DNA from: Collinsella sp.
Lineage (GTDB): Bacteria; Actinomycetota; Coriobacteriia; Coriobacteriales; Coriobacteriaceae
Assembly (NCBI GenBank): GCA_019419585.1
Contig: DXZQ01000014.1
Span: 6,484 to 70,483 of the forward strand
Direction of reading: 5' to 3'
DNA length: 64,000 bases
The position numbers were made by a program, and so were the translations under genes. The notes beneath the pieces were generated by a model. It did not search any database and was not told where the DNA came from. It saw only the letters and a program-made list of their open reading frames with translations. Shown piece after piece: positions 43,882-53,157 of this stretch; within the stretch, counting starts at the first letter, position 1, and every line of letters starts with the position of its first letter.

Positions 43882-45793
43882 GGCAACGACCGCCGAGCGC
43901 GCGCTCAACCGTAAGGGCGGCACCATGTCGCGCCTCATCAAGACGCTCTTTGGCTTCTATCCCGTGCTTTTGCCCCTTGTCGTCGCCGGCGTGGTGCTCT
44001 GCGCCATCATCAACTCCATCGGCGCGACCTTCCTGCAGAGCGCCCTGCAAATTATTAGCGAATCGTGGCAGTCGGGCGATTGGGAAGCCGCGCAGCCCAA
44101 GATTCTGCAGCTCGTGACCACCCTCGCCTGCATCTACGGCGTCGGCGTCCTGTCCTCGCTCTTCTGGAACCGCGCCATGGCTATCGTCACGCAGGGCTCG
44201 CTCGAGAAGCTGCGCGAGATGATGTTCAACCGCATGCAGGACCTGCCGATCCGCTACTTCGACACGCACCAGCGCGGCGATATCATGAGCCACTACACCA
44301 ACGACATCGACACGCTGCGTCAGATGATCAGCCAGTCGCTGCCCAACCTGCTCATGACGATCATCATCATCGTCACGGTGTTCTTTATCATGCTGTACTA
44401 CAGCGTGTGGATGTGCCTGGTCATCATCGCCGGCGTCGCCTTTATGACCTTTATGACCAAGCTGCTCGGCTCCAACTCCGCGCGCTTCTTCATTGCGCAG
44501 CAGACCGAGCTCGGCGTGGTCGAGGGCCATATCGAGGAAGTCATGAACGGTCAGAAGGTCGTCAAGGCGTTCTGCCACGAGTCTGCCGCCGAGGCCGATT
44601 TTGACGAGCGCAACGAAAAGCTCTTCGAGGTCTCACAGAAGGCCAACATGTACGCCAACATCCTCATGCCCATCCTTATGAACCTGGGCAACCTGCTCTA
44701 CGTGCTGGTCGCACTGGCGGGCGGCATTTTCCTGGCGCTGGGCGTGCCCAACCTGAGTATCTCGGGCATGGCGCTGTCCATCGCCGTCGTGGTGCCGTTC
44801 CTCAACATGACCAAGCAGTTCTGCGGACAGATCGGCCAGATCTCGCAGCAGATCAACGCCGTGGTCATGGGCCTCGCCGGCGCCGACCGCATCTTTGAGC
44901 TCATCGACGAGAAGCCCGAGGCCGACGAAGGCTACGTGACGCTCGTCAACGCACAGGTGAACCCCGAGACTTGGGAGTTCGAGGAGGCTGACCACCACAC
45001 CGGCATGTGGGCGTGGAAACATCCGCACCGCGCAACCGGCGAGATCGAGTACGTGCCGCTGCGCGGTGACCTGGTCATGGACAACGTGGACTTTGGCTAC
45101 ACGCCCGACCACGAGGTGCTGCACGGCGTGTCCGTGTTTGCCAAGCCGGGCCAGAAGGTCGCGTTTGTCGGCGCCACCGGTGCCGGCAAGACGACCATCA
45201 CCAACCTCATCAACCGCTTCTATGACATTGCCGACGGCAAGATTCGCTACGACGGCATCAACGTCAATAAGATCCGCAAGGCCGATCTGCGCCGCTCGCT
45301 GGGCGTCGTGCTGCAGGACGTGAACCTGTTCACCGGCACCGTGATGGACAACATCCGCTACGGCAACCTGGATGCCACCGACGAGGAGTGCATCGCGGCA
45401 GCAAAGCTCGCGGGCGCGGACGACTTTATCACCCGCCTGCCCGACGGCTACGACACCATGCTCACCGGCAACGGCGCCCAGCTGTCGCAGGGCCAGCGCC
45501 AGCTGATTTCGATCGCGCGCGCCGCCGTCGCCGATCCGCCGGCAATGATTCTGGACGAGGCCACGAGCTCCATCGACACCCGCACCGAAGCCATCGTGCA
45601 GGCGGGCATGGATAAGCTCATGGAGGGCCGCACGACGTTTGTCATCGCGCACCGCCTTTCCACCGTGCGCAACTCCGACGCGATCATCTGTCTGGATCAC
45701 GGCCGCATCATCGAGCGCGGCAACCACGACGAGCTGATCGCCAAGCGCGGATATTACTACCAGCTGTACACGGGTGCGTTTGAGCTGGAGTAG
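43874..45793 (+). CDS. Heterodimeric ABC exporter, subunit with canonical ATPase site
   Basis: 639 residues. Membrane domain to ~350, a ~60-residue insert with TGMWAWKHPHRATGEIEYVP, then the nucleotide domain with Walker A GATGAGKTTITN, signature LSQGQRQLISIARA (second Gly replaced by Gln) and intact Walker B ILDEATSSID. Complements the preceding subunit: this one supplies Walker A/B of the active site and the other supplies the canonical signature. Likely drug, peptide or lipid export; substrate unknown. Confidence 0.94.
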   Translation: MSKATTAERALNRKGGTMSRLIKTLFGFYPVLLPLVVAGVVLCAIINSIGATFLQSALQIISESWQSGDWEAAQPKILQLVTTLACIYGVGVLSSLFWNRAMAIVTQGSLEKLREMMFNRMQDLPIRYFDTHQRGDIMSHYTNDIDTLRQMISQSLPNLLMTIIIIVTVFFIMLYYSVWMCLVIIAGVAFMTFMTKLLGSNSARFFIAQQTELGVVEGHIEEVMNGQKVVKAFCHESAAEADFDERNEKLFEVSQKANMYANILMPILMNLGNLLYVLVALAGGIFLALGVPNLSISGMALSIAVVVPFLNMTKQFCGQIGQISQQINAVVMGLAGADRIFELIDEKPEADEGYVTLVNAQVNPETWEFEEADHHTGMWAWKHPHRATGEIEYVPLRGDLVMDNVDFGYTPDHEVLHGVSVFAKPGQKVAFVGATGAGKTTITNLINRFYDIADGKIRYDGINVNKIRKADLRRSLGVVLQDVNLFTGTVMDNIRYGNLDATDEECIAAAKLAGADDFITRLPDGYDTMLTGNGAQLSQGQRQLISIARAAVADPPAMILDEATSSIDTRTEAIVQAGMDKLMEGRTTFVIAHRLSTVRNSDAIICLDHGRIIERGNHDELIAKRGYYYQLYTGAFELE

Positions 45794-45807
45794 GACCGGT
45801 TACTGAC

Positions 45808-45913
45808 GGAGGGTGCCCCGGGGCGGCGGGGTAATTCCTCCGTGCTCAAACATTCTCGCTTCGCTGCGAAACTGCGCGCGGAGGAAATACCCCGCCGCCC
45901 CGGGGCACCCTCC
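45808..45913. repeat. Long hairpin 1 after the exporter
   Basis: 35-bp arms (45808-45842 and 45879-45913) with a single mismatch enclose a 36-base loop. Very GC-rich. It lies 15 bases after the exporter stop and may end or stabilise its mRNA. Confidence 0.75.
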
Positions 45914-45956
45914 TGCGCGCAATCAGCCCGTTGTTTAAAACGGAATAAAGGTTAGT

Positions 45957-45984
45957 GAGGCCCTGGCCGTTTGGCCAGGGCCTC
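45957..45984. terminator. Rho-independent terminator
   Basis: A 12-bp stem, GAGGCCCTGGCC with its complement, around GTTT, followed by GTTTTGTTAG on the plus strand. Probably the actual end of the exporter transcript. Confidence 0.85.
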
Positions 45985-45993
45985 GTTTTGTTA

Positions 45994-46081
45994 GTCTTTT
46001 TGGGACGGGGCTTTTTGACTACTTTGAGGGTGCGCAGGCAGGGCGGCGAAAGTAGCTAAAAAAGCCCCGTCCCAAAAAGAC
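45994..46081. terminator. Long hairpin 2 before the convergent LysR gene
   Basis: A perfect 23-bp stem (45994-46016 with 46059-46081) plus an inner CTACTTT/AAAGTAG helix. Its arms contain T-runs on both strands, so it can work as a bidirectional terminator between the convergent exporter and LysR genes. Confidence 0.75.
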
Positions 46082-46098
46082 TACCCGCGCCAAATGAG

Positions 46099-46977
46099 CT
46101 AGTTGAGGAGTTGGGCCATGGCGTTGACGAATTTTTGGACTTGGAGGGTGGGCTCGAGCGGGTAGTGCAAATAGACCGGCACCTCGCGACCGCATAGAAA
46201 CGGTACGCCCACAAAGGCCGGGTGCACGCCCGACCACGCTCCGCAGGTGAGCACCGCATCGCCCTTTTCCTCCGCCTCGTTAAAGAGCGCAAAGTCGAAG
46301 CTATCCACGTCGATCACGTCCACGCCGCCGTCGGCCAACAGGTCGATGCGCAGGCTGTCCATAGCGTCGTTGCAGTGACGGAGCACGCGCAGGCGCATGC
46401 CCTCCAGGTCGGCAACCGTGATGCGCGTCTTGCGCGCAAGCGGGCTCGTGCGCGGCACATCAATATAAAACGGTACGTTGACGATAAGGAGCTTTTGGCA
46501 GGCGTCGCCCCAGCGCGGGGTCGAAAAACTCGACTGCACTACATCCACTTCGCGACCAAGACTGCGCATGACGGTCTCGCGCTCATCGTAGAGGTCACTC
46601 ACCGGCACAATCTCAAAGCGCAGCGACGGCTCCAGCTCGTGCACACTCGGCCACATCGACAGCGTTTGGCGCCCCGGGCACATCATCGACACGCCCAGAC
46701 GCACGGCGCCGCCATCGCCCGCTGCGCGTCGGGCACGGCGCAACGCATCCTCGGACTGACGCATGATCGAGCGCGCATCGTCTACCAGCAGCGCACCCGC
46801 CGGCGTCACCTTAACGCCCGAATGCGAGCGCTCGAACAACGTGATGCCAAACTCGGCCTCGAACCCCGACACCTGTTTGACGAGAGCCGGGGTCGACACA
46901 CGTAGTTTTGCCGCCGCGCGCGAGAAGCTTCCCAGCTCCGCGGCGGCCGATATGGCCTCAAGTCGTCGATCGTACAC
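46099..46977 (-). CDS. LysR-family regulator
   Basis: 292 residues from GTG 46977 (GGGAG 6 bases upstream). N-terminal helix-turn-helix YDRRLEAISAAAELGSFSRAAAKLRVSTPALVKQVSGFE, core SFSRAAAKLRVSTPALVKQV, then the periplasmic-binding-like effector domain. It diverges from the SDR-MFS-oxidoreductase cluster starting at 47211 and is the likely regulator of that cluster. The 233-base gap between them should hold both promoters. Confidence 0.92.
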   Translation of the reverse strand: MYDRRLEAISAAAELGSFSRAAAKLRVSTPALVKQVSGFEAEFGITLFERSHSGVKVTPAGALLVDDARSIMRQSEDALRRARRAAGDGGAVRLGVSMMCPGRQTLSMWPSVHELEPSLRFEIVPVSDLYDERETVMRSLGREVDVVQSSFSTPRWGDACQKLLIVNVPFYIDVPRTSPLARKTRITVADLEGMRLRVLRHCNDAMDSLRIDLLADGGVDVIDVDSFDFALFNEAEEKGDAVLTCGAWSGVHPAFVGVPFLCGREVPVYLHYPLEPTLQVQKFVNAMAQLLN

Positions 46978-47210
46978 GTCAATCTCCCGTTTTCGCGCCC
47001 GTGGCCACATGGTGCCACAGGAGGTTGTTTTCGCAGGTCATTCGCTCAATTGAGAATAAACTGCATCGCACAGTGTAAACCTATGGTTAACACCATTCTA
47101 ACAAATATGCAATTCACCTGCGCAAATGCAAAGCATACGATAACCAGCGAAAACCACGTGGGTCGATTAATGGGAGCGACCCACCGGGAGGCACAAGAAG
47201 GGAAGTTCCT

Positions 47211-48092
47211 ATGAGCAATTGGCTTAAGCTCGAGGGCGATGTCTGCGCCGTGACCGGCGCGCTCGGCGGTATGGGCGTCGAGATTTGCCGCGAGTTCGCC
47301 CGCAACGGCGCCAACGTCGTCTTGCTCGACCTAGACGAGGAGAAGGTCAAGGCAGCAGCCGCCGACCTCGCCGCCGAGTTTGGTATCCACGCCGAGGGCT
47401 ACAAGATGAACGCCACCGACGAGGCCGAGGTTCAGGCTGCCGTCGACGCCACCATCGCCAACTTCGGCCGCGTCGACGTTCTCGTCAACACCGCCGGCAT
47501 CCTGCGCTTCGCCGCCATGGAGGACCTGCCGCTAAGCGACTGGGAGCAGGTGCTCAACGTCAACCTCACCGGCTACTTCATCACCTCGCAGCGCTTTGGT
47601 CGCGAGATGATCAAGGCCGGCCAGGGCCGCCTGGTGCACATCTCGACCGTTGCCAGCCACTCCCCCGAGACGTTCTCGGGCGTGTACAGCTCCACCAAGG
47701 CGGGCGTCAACATGATGTCCAAGATGCTCGCCGCCGAGTGGGGCCCCTACGGCGTCCGCTCCAACTGCGTCGAGCCCTGCCTCGTTAAGACCCCGATGTC
47801 GGCCAACTTCTACGCCGACCCCGAGGTCGAAAAGAGCCGCAGCCGCCTGATCGCCACGCGCCGCATCGGCGAGGTCAGCGATATCGCCAACGCCGTCATG
47901 TTCCTGGCGTCCAAGCGCTCGGACTTTACCACCGGCGACGCCATCAAAGTCGACGGTGGCTTCTCCAACATGATGGGCGACCTCACCGCCAAGCCCGGCG
48001 GCCGTCGCGCCTATGCCGACAACTACCTTAAGAACAAGGGTGTCGAGCTTTGGTCCGATGAGTCCGGCGTCGCCAAGCCGACTGACCAGTAA
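47211..48092 (+). CDS. Short-chain dehydrogenase/reductase
   Basis: 293 residues, classical SDR fold. Gly-rich cofactor motif TGALGGMG (residues ~15-22), Asp after beta2 (VVLLDLDEE) favouring NAD(H), catalytic Ser/Tyr/Lys in HISTVASHS and YSSTKAGVN. C-terminal extension of ~35 residues. GGGAAG precedes the ATG. With the MFS and Gfo/Idh genes it forms a small catabolic set, perhaps for a sugar acid or polyol; the substrate is unknown. Confidence 0.92.
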   Translation: MSNWLKLEGDVCAVTGALGGMGVEICREFARNGANVVLLDLDEEKVKAAAADLAAEFGIHAEGYKMNATDEAEVQAAVDATIANFGRVDVLVNTAGILRFAAMEDLPLSDWEQVLNVNLTGYFITSQRFGREMIKAGQGRLVHISTVASHSPETFSGVYSSTKAGVNMMSKMLAAEWGPYGVRSNCVEPCLVKTPMSANFYADPEVEKSRSRLIATRRIGEVSDIANAVMFLASKRSDFTTGDAIKVDGGFSNMMGDLTAKPGGRRAYADNYLKNKGVELWSDESGVAKPTDQ

Positions 48093-48177
48093 ACCAACCC
48101 GGTAGAAAGGGGCGCGGGGCAAGCACCTCAGCGGCGTTTGCCCCTCCCCTCCCCCCGCATCGATTAGAAAGAGTCCC

Positions 48178-49434
48178 ATGGCTTCCACCAACTCCAACAA
48201 GGGTCGCGCCGTCGTGCTTTCCGCCGCGTGCGTCACCATGTTCTTCATCAGCTCCATCGCGCTGTACTCCGTCGTGTCCAAGAACCTGCTCGCCGTCTAC
48301 CCCGAGTGGTCCAGCGCCCTTACCTGGGCCTTCCCGGTCTTTCAGACCATCATGGCCGTGACGGGCATCTTCGCCGGCCGCATCTCCGATAAGATCGGCC
48401 CGCGCAACGTCGTGATCGCTGCCGCCGTGTGCTACGGCGTGGGCTGGTTCATGTCCGGCACCGTCACCGAGCCGTGGCAGTTCTACCTGTGGTTCTCGCT
48501 CGTCGCCGCCATCGGCAACGGCCTGGGCTACAACCCCGCGCTCACCACCGGCCAAAAGTGGTTCATCGACAAAAAGGGCCTCGCCTCCGGCATCACCCTG
48601 GCCGCATCGACCGCCGGCCCCGCCGTGCTGTCCCCGGTGCTCGCCTCGCTGCTCATCCCGAGCCTTGGCATCTTTGGCGCCCTTAAGGCACTCGGCGTCA
48701 TCTTCTTTGTGACGATCGCCGCCTCCGCCCTGTTCCTGAAGGCCCCCGAGGCCGGTTGGCTGCCCGAGGGCTTCGAGGCCCCCAAGGGCGGCGCGCACGC
48801 CGGCACCTTCGGCGACCTCACCCCGGGCGAGATGGTCAAAACCCCGCGCTTCTGGGTCCTCATCGCCACCTTCGCCTTCGCCGCCACCGCGGGCACCCTG
48901 CTCGTGGGCAAGGTTGCCTCCATCGCCGCTGTCCAGCTCTTCGCCGACCCCACGAGCGCCGCGGCCGTCGCCCTCGGCGGCGTGGTCGTCTCCGTCAACA
49001 CCTGCGCCAACCTGGTCGGCCGTCTGTCCTTTGGCCAGATCATCGACAAGCTCGGCGCCTACAAGTCGCTGCTCATCAGCCTTGTCGTCACCATCGTCGC
49101 GCTCGTCATCATGTCGATGAGCTTTACGCAGAGCATGTTCTTTGTGGCGCTCGCCCTGCTCGGCTTTAGCTTTGGCGCCCTGCTCGTCATCTACCCGCCG
49201 CTCACCGGTGGCGCCTTTGGCACCAGCAACATCGGCGTCAACTACGGCATCATGTTTTTGGGCTATGCCGCTTCCACCTGGATCAGCCAGCCCATCACCG
49301 CCGTGCTGTATCACGCCGAGGCCGGCAGCGCCGCCTACCAGCAGTCCTTCTACGGCGCCATTGTGATTGCCGCCATCGCCGTCGTGCTCACCGTCTACAT
49401 GATGGTCTCCGACAGCAAGAAGAAGTCCGCCTAG
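48178..49434 (+). CDS. MFS transporter, oxalate/formate antiporter-like
   Basis: 418 residues, 12 helices. The arrangement VVSKNLLAVYPEWSSALTWAFPVFQTI and GNGLGYNPALTTGQKWFIDKKGLASGITL, with core NPALTTGQKWFIDKKGLASG, is typical of the OxlT-like monocarboxylate group. 85 bases after the SDR gene and on the same strand; probably imports the substrate of the adjacent dehydrogenases. Confidence 0.9.
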   Translation: MASTNSNKGRAVVLSAACVTMFFISSIALYSVVSKNLLAVYPEWSSALTWAFPVFQTIMAVTGIFAGRISDKIGPRNVVIAAAVCYGVGWFMSGTVTEPWQFYLWFSLVAAIGNGLGYNPALTTGQKWFIDKKGLASGITLAASTAGPAVLSPVLASLLIPSLGIFGALKALGVIFFVTIAASALFLKAPEAGWLPEGFEAPKGGAHAGTFGDLTPGEMVKTPRFWVLIATFAFAATAGTLLVGKVASIAAVQLFADPTSAAAVALGGVVVSVNTCANLVGRLSFGQIIDKLGAYKSLLISLVVTIVALVIMSMSFTQSMFFVALALLGFSFGALLVIYPPLTGGAFGTSNIGVNYGIMFLGYAASTWISQPITAVLYHAEAGSAAYQQSFYGAIVIAAIAVVLTVYMMVSDSKKKSA

Positions 49435-49442
49435 TTTTACCG

Positions 49443-49473
49443 ATGCGACAAAGGGACAGTCCCTTTGTCGCAT
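49443..49473 (+). terminator. GGGAC-type hairpin after the MFS gene
   Basis: A perfect 14-bp stem around CAG, 9 bases after the stop codon, without a T-run. Same core (GACAAAGGGA) as 14958-14992. Confidence 0.55.
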
Positions 49474-49503
49474 TCCACCGGTCACCAGTATTAAGGAGTC
49501 GAA

Positions 49504-50544
49504 ATGTCTGAGCTCAACCCCGTCCGCATTGCCGTTATCGGCGCCGGCGCCATGGGCCGCAACCACATCCGCTTTGTCACCGAGGAGCCCGAGGCCGAGC
49601 TCGTCGCCATCGCCGACGCCTTTGAGGGCGCCCGTGCCACGGCCGAGGCCGCCGGCGTGCCGTTTTACACCGATCCCGCCCAGATGATGGACGAGGTCAA
49701 GCCCGAGGCCGTCATCATCGCCACCCCCAACGACCTGCATCTGGGCGTTGCCCGCGAGGCCGTGAAGCGCAACATCGTGCCGCTGGTCGAAAAGCCAATC
49801 TCCAACGACCTCGAGGATGCCCAGGCCTTCGCCGCCGAGGCCGAGACCGCCGGCGTGCCCGTGCTCGTGGGCCAGCACCGTCGCCACAACCCCTTCGTCA
49901 ACAAGGCCAAGGAGATCATCGAGTCCGGTGAGCTGGGCAAGCTCACCGTGTCGAGCTTCCACTACATGATCTATAAGAATGACGAGTACTTCGATGTCGA
50001 GTGGCGCCGCAAGAAGGGTGCCGGCCCGATCCTGGTTAACCTGGTTCACGACGTGGACCTGCTCCGCTATCTGCTGGGCGAGCCCATTGCCGTCCAGGGT
50101 ATGCAGTCCAGCGCCGCCCGCGGTTTTGAGACCGAGGACTCCGCCGTGGTCAACGTCCGTTTTGCCGATGGCGCGCTCGCAAGCATGACCATCTCCGATG
50201 CCACCGCCAGCCCCTGGAACTGGGAGGCGACTGCTCGCGAGGACCCGCAGTACCGCCCCTTCGACGCCGATGCCTACTTTATCGGCGGTACCAAGGGCGC
50301 CCTTTCGCTGCCCCGCCTGCACCAGTTCTCCTACGACGGTGCCTCCAACTGGCACAAGCCGCTGCAGATGGAGATTCCGGCCGTCGACCCGGCGCTGCCG
50401 CACAAGATGCAGCTCAAGCACTTTGTGAAGGTTGTCCGCCGTGAGGTTGAGCCCGTCGTGACCCCCGCCGACAACGTTAAGACGCTCACGCTTCTCAACG
50501 CTATCAAGGAGGCCGCCGAGACCGGCCAGCTCGTCGAGCTGTAA
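49504..50544 (+). CDS. Gfo/Idh/MocA-family oxidoreductase
   Basis: 346 residues. N-terminal Rossmann fold VIGAGAMGRNHIRF, PLVEKPISNDLEDAQAF (the Lys-Pro signature of the family) and a C-terminal beta-sheet domain starting HNPFVNKAKEIIESGELG. Likely an NAD(P)-dependent dehydrogenase of a sugar, inositol or similar polyol. It is the third gene of the LysR-linked cluster; a terminator follows. Confidence 0.9.
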   Translation: MSELNPVRIAVIGAGAMGRNHIRFVTEEPEAELVAIADAFEGARATAEAAGVPFYTDPAQMMDEVKPEAVIIATPNDLHLGVAREAVKRNIVPLVEKPISNDLEDAQAFAAEAETAGVPVLVGQHRRHNPFVNKAKEIIESGELGKLTVSSFHYMIYKNDEYFDVEWRRKKGAGPILVNLVHDVDLLRYLLGEPIAVQGMQSSAARGFETEDSAVVNVRFADGALASMTISDATASPWNWEATAREDPQYRPFDADAYFIGGTKGALSLPRLHQFSYDGASNWHKPLQMEIPAVDPALPHKMQLKHFVKVVRREVEPVVTPADNVKTLTLLNAIKEAAETGQLVEL

Positions 50545-50616
50545 TGCCTTGAGAGCGGCCGCGGCAGAAACCCCATGCCGAGTCCCTCGGTCCGCCACAA
50601 ATAAGTCCCTCTTCTT

Positions 50617-50652
50617 TGCCCCGGGAGCAGCCTCCTGCCCGCGGGGCATTTT
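50617..50652 (+). terminator. Terminator after the oxidoreductase
   Basis: TGCCCCG/CGGGGCA outer stem with an inner GGAG/CTCC helix, then TTTTG. It lies 73 bases after the stop. Confidence 0.65.
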
Positions 50653-50726
50653 GCTACGTTTCCAATGATTTTCTGAGACGGGGGGCCTTTTTGCACCTCG
50701 GCTTGATTCGTTCGCCACGGAATGAG

Positions 50727-50860
50727 CCTATCTACTACGTTTAACTAATCACCCTCATCCATACCGAATTTCGCGAAATAAAAACCGCAGGTAGACGGGT
50801 TGCGCATTTTCGGAAAACCAGGGGATGGTCGACCCATACGGTTCAAACGTAGTAGATAGG
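50727..50860. repeat. Inverted repeat flanking about 100 bases
   Basis: CCTATCTACTACGTTT at 50727-50742 and its exact complement at 50845-50860. The enclosed DNA has more short self-complementary pieces and no gene. It fills the gap between the oxidoreductase and tex, where I see no other gene. Confidence 0.65.
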
Positions 50861-50964
50861 CCGCTTTCGTGGTTCCGCGCCAAAACAGTCTTTTTTGGGC
50901 GAAGTGGCGGGTGGTATCCTTGGTAGCCCTGTGCTGCAAACGCACCTTAAACGCAAGGAGTTCC

Positions 50965-53112
50965 ATGGATCTTATCGCCCAGCTCGCCCGCGAGCTCAAC
51001 CTTAAGGCCGCCAACGTCGAGGCAGCCGTCAAGCTCATCGACGAGGGCAACACCATCCCCTTTATCTCGCGCTACCGCAAGGAGGCCACGGGCGGCATGG
51101 ATGACGTCGCCCTGCGCGCCCTCGACGAGCGCCTGTCATACCTGCGCAATCTTGAGCAGCGTAAAGAGGACGTCATTCTGCTCATCGACGCCCAGGGCAA
51201 GCTCACGCCCGAACTCGAGCAGCAGATTCGCGAGGCCACGCAGCTCCAGCGTGTCGAGGACCTCTACAAGCCCTACCGCAAAAAGCGCATGACCCGCGCG
51301 CAGAAGGCCCGCGAGGCCGGCCTGGAGCCACTCGCCAACATGATCATCATGCAGGCTTCGGCCAAGGGCAGCGCGCTCGACGCCGCCGCGGACTACGTCA
51401 ACGAGGAGGCCGGCTTCGACACGCCCGAGAAGGCGCTCGCCGGCGCCGCCGACATCGTGGCCGAGACGGTAGCCGAGGACCCGGAGAACGTCGCCGACCT
51501 GCGCACCTTTACGCAAAACACCGCCGACATCGTCGTCGAGGCCACCGACCCCGCCGAGAAGACCCCCTACGAGCCGTACTACAGCTATGATGAGCCGCTG
51601 CGCCGTATACCCAACCACCGCGTGCTGGCTATCGACCGCGGTGAGCGCGAGGGCAAGCTCCGCGTGCGCGTGAACGTCGACGGCGCTGCCGCCACGGTGC
51701 GCCTCGGCAGCCGTTGGCCCCGACGCCAGGGCGTGTTTGCTCCCATCTTCGATGCCGCCATCGCCGACGGCTACAAACGCCTCATGGCTCCCTCGCTGGA
51801 GCGCGAGGCCCGCGCCAAACTCACCGTTCGCGCCCAGACCGAGGCCATCAACGTCTTTGCCAAGAATCTCGAGGGCTTGCTCTCGGCGCGCCCCGTGCGT
51901 GGTGCCCGCGTGCTCGCACTCGATCCGGGCTACCGCACCGGCTGCAAGGTCGCCGTCATGGACGAGACCGGCAAGCTACTCGACCACGGCGTGGTCTACC
52001 CCACCAAGCCGCGCCACGACGTCGCCGGCACCAAGCGCGAGCTCGCCCGCCTCGTCAAGAAGGACAGCGTCAACACCATCGTCATCGGCAACGGCACCGC
52101 CAGCCGCGAGACTGAGGAAGTCGTCTCGGAGTTTATTGCCGAGCAGGCGCCCAGCCTTCGCTACACCATCGTCAACGAGGCCGGCGCGTCGGTGTACTCC
52201 GCCTCCGAGCTCGCGAGCCAGGAGTATCCCGATCTGGATGTCACCGTGCGCGGCGCCATGAGCTTGGGTCGTCGCCTGCAGGACCCGCTGGCAGAGCTCG
52301 TCAAGATTCCGCCCCAGTCCATCGGCGTAGGCCAGTACCAGCACGACCTTGACCAGGCCGAGCTCTCGCGCACGCTGGGCCACGTGGTGGAGGACGTCGT
52401 CAACCGCGTGGGCGTCGATGTAAACACCGCAAGCGCGAGCCTGCTGGGCTACGTGTCGGGCATTACGCCAAGCGTGGCCAAAAACATCGTGGCCTACCGC
52501 GAGGAAAACGGCGCCTTTACCGATCGCCGCCAGCTTAAGAAGGTCCCCAAGCTGGGACCCAAGGCATATCTCAACGCCGCGGGCTTCCTGCGCATCAGCG
52601 GCGGCAAAAACCCGCTCGACGCGACAAGCGTTCACCCCGAGAGCTATGAGGTGGCCACGTCTGTCCTGGAGCGCGCCGGCGTTAAAGCCAGCGAGCTCAA
52701 CCGCGGCGGCGTGCCCGATATCGAGCGCCGCCTGGGCAGCATCTCGGCGCTGGCAAGCGACCTGGACTGCGGCACCTTAACGCTCATCGACATCGTCAAC
52801 GAGCTCAAGAAGCCCGGCCGCGACCCGCGCGACGACGCGCCCGAGGTGGTCTTTAGCCGCTCGGCGCTTTCGATCGACGACCTGGAGCCCGGCATGGAAC
52901 TCAAGGGCACGGTGCGCAACGTTGTGGACTTTGGCGCCTTCGTCGACGTGGGCGTGCACCAGGACGGCCTCGTGCACATCTCCAAGCTGGCCAACCGCTT
53001 CGTCAAGCACCCCAGCGACGTGGTGCGCGTCGGTGACACGGTCAAGGTGTGGGTCGAAAAGGTCGATCGCGACCGCAAGAAGATCTCGCTCACCATGGTG
53101 CAGGGGAAGTAA
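50965..53112 (+). CDS. tex: Tex-family RNA-binding transcription accessory protein
   Basis: 715 residues from ATG 50965 (AAGGAG 4 bases upstream). N-terminal Tex domain, YqgF-like fold around ARVLALDPGYRTGCKVAVMD, helix-hairpin-helix motifs (TASASLLGYVSGITPSVAKNIV, core LGYVSGITPSVAKNIV) and a C-terminal S1 domain (GMELKGTVRNVVDFGAFVDVG) near residues ~640-705. Cytoplasmic, binds nucleic acids. Its probable terminator hairpin, at 54581-54611, is now separated from it by an insertion sequence. Confidence 0.95.
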   Translation: MDLIAQLARELNLKAANVEAAVKLIDEGNTIPFISRYRKEATGGMDDVALRALDERLSYLRNLEQRKEDVILLIDAQGKLTPELEQQIREATQLQRVEDLYKPYRKKRMTRAQKAREAGLEPLANMIIMQASAKGSALDAAADYVNEEAGFDTPEKALAGAADIVAETVAEDPENVADLRTFTQNTADIVVEATDPAEKTPYEPYYSYDEPLRRIPNHRVLAIDRGEREGKLRVRVNVDGAAATVRLGSRWPRRQGVFAPIFDAAIADGYKRLMAPSLEREARAKLTVRAQTEAINVFAKNLEGLLSARPVRGARVLALDPGYRTGCKVAVMDETGKLLDHGVVYPTKPRHDVAGTKRELARLVKKDSVNTIVIGNGTASRETEEVVSEFIAEQAPSLRYTIVNEAGASVYSASELASQEYPDLDVTVRGAMSLGRRLQDPLAELVKIPPQSIGVGQYQHDLDQAELSRTLGHVVEDVVNRVGVDVNTASASLLGYVSGITPSVAKNIVAYREENGAFTDRRQLKKVPKLGPKAYLNAAGFLRISGGKNPLDATSVHPESYEVATSVLERAGVKASELNRGGVPDIERRLGSISALASDLDCGTLTLIDIVNELKKPGRDPRDDAPEVVFSRSALSIDDLEPGMELKGTVRNVVDFGAFVDVGVHQDGLVHISKLANRFVKHPSDVVRVGDTVKVWVEKVDRDRKKISLTMVQGK

Positions 53113-53141
53113 ACCGCCAAAGCGAACGTCCCCCTCTTCGC

Positions 53142-53157
53142 GGCGAGTGTCGCAAAG
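53142..53157. repeat. Left flanking direct repeat of the IS element
   Basis: GGCGAGTGTCGCAAAG, repeated exactly at 54570-54585. It looks like a 16-base target duplication. Confidence 0.75.

Noticed and set aside
48028..50718. 896-codon open frame on the minus strand
   Set aside because: Mirror of the SDR, MFS and oxidoreductase genes on the plus strand; product is Gly/Asp/His-rich without any domain, as expected for an antisense frame in GC-rich DNA.
50745..51056. 103-codon frame on the minus strand before tex
   Set aside because: Overlaps the inverted repeat and the start of tex; no ribosome site or domain.
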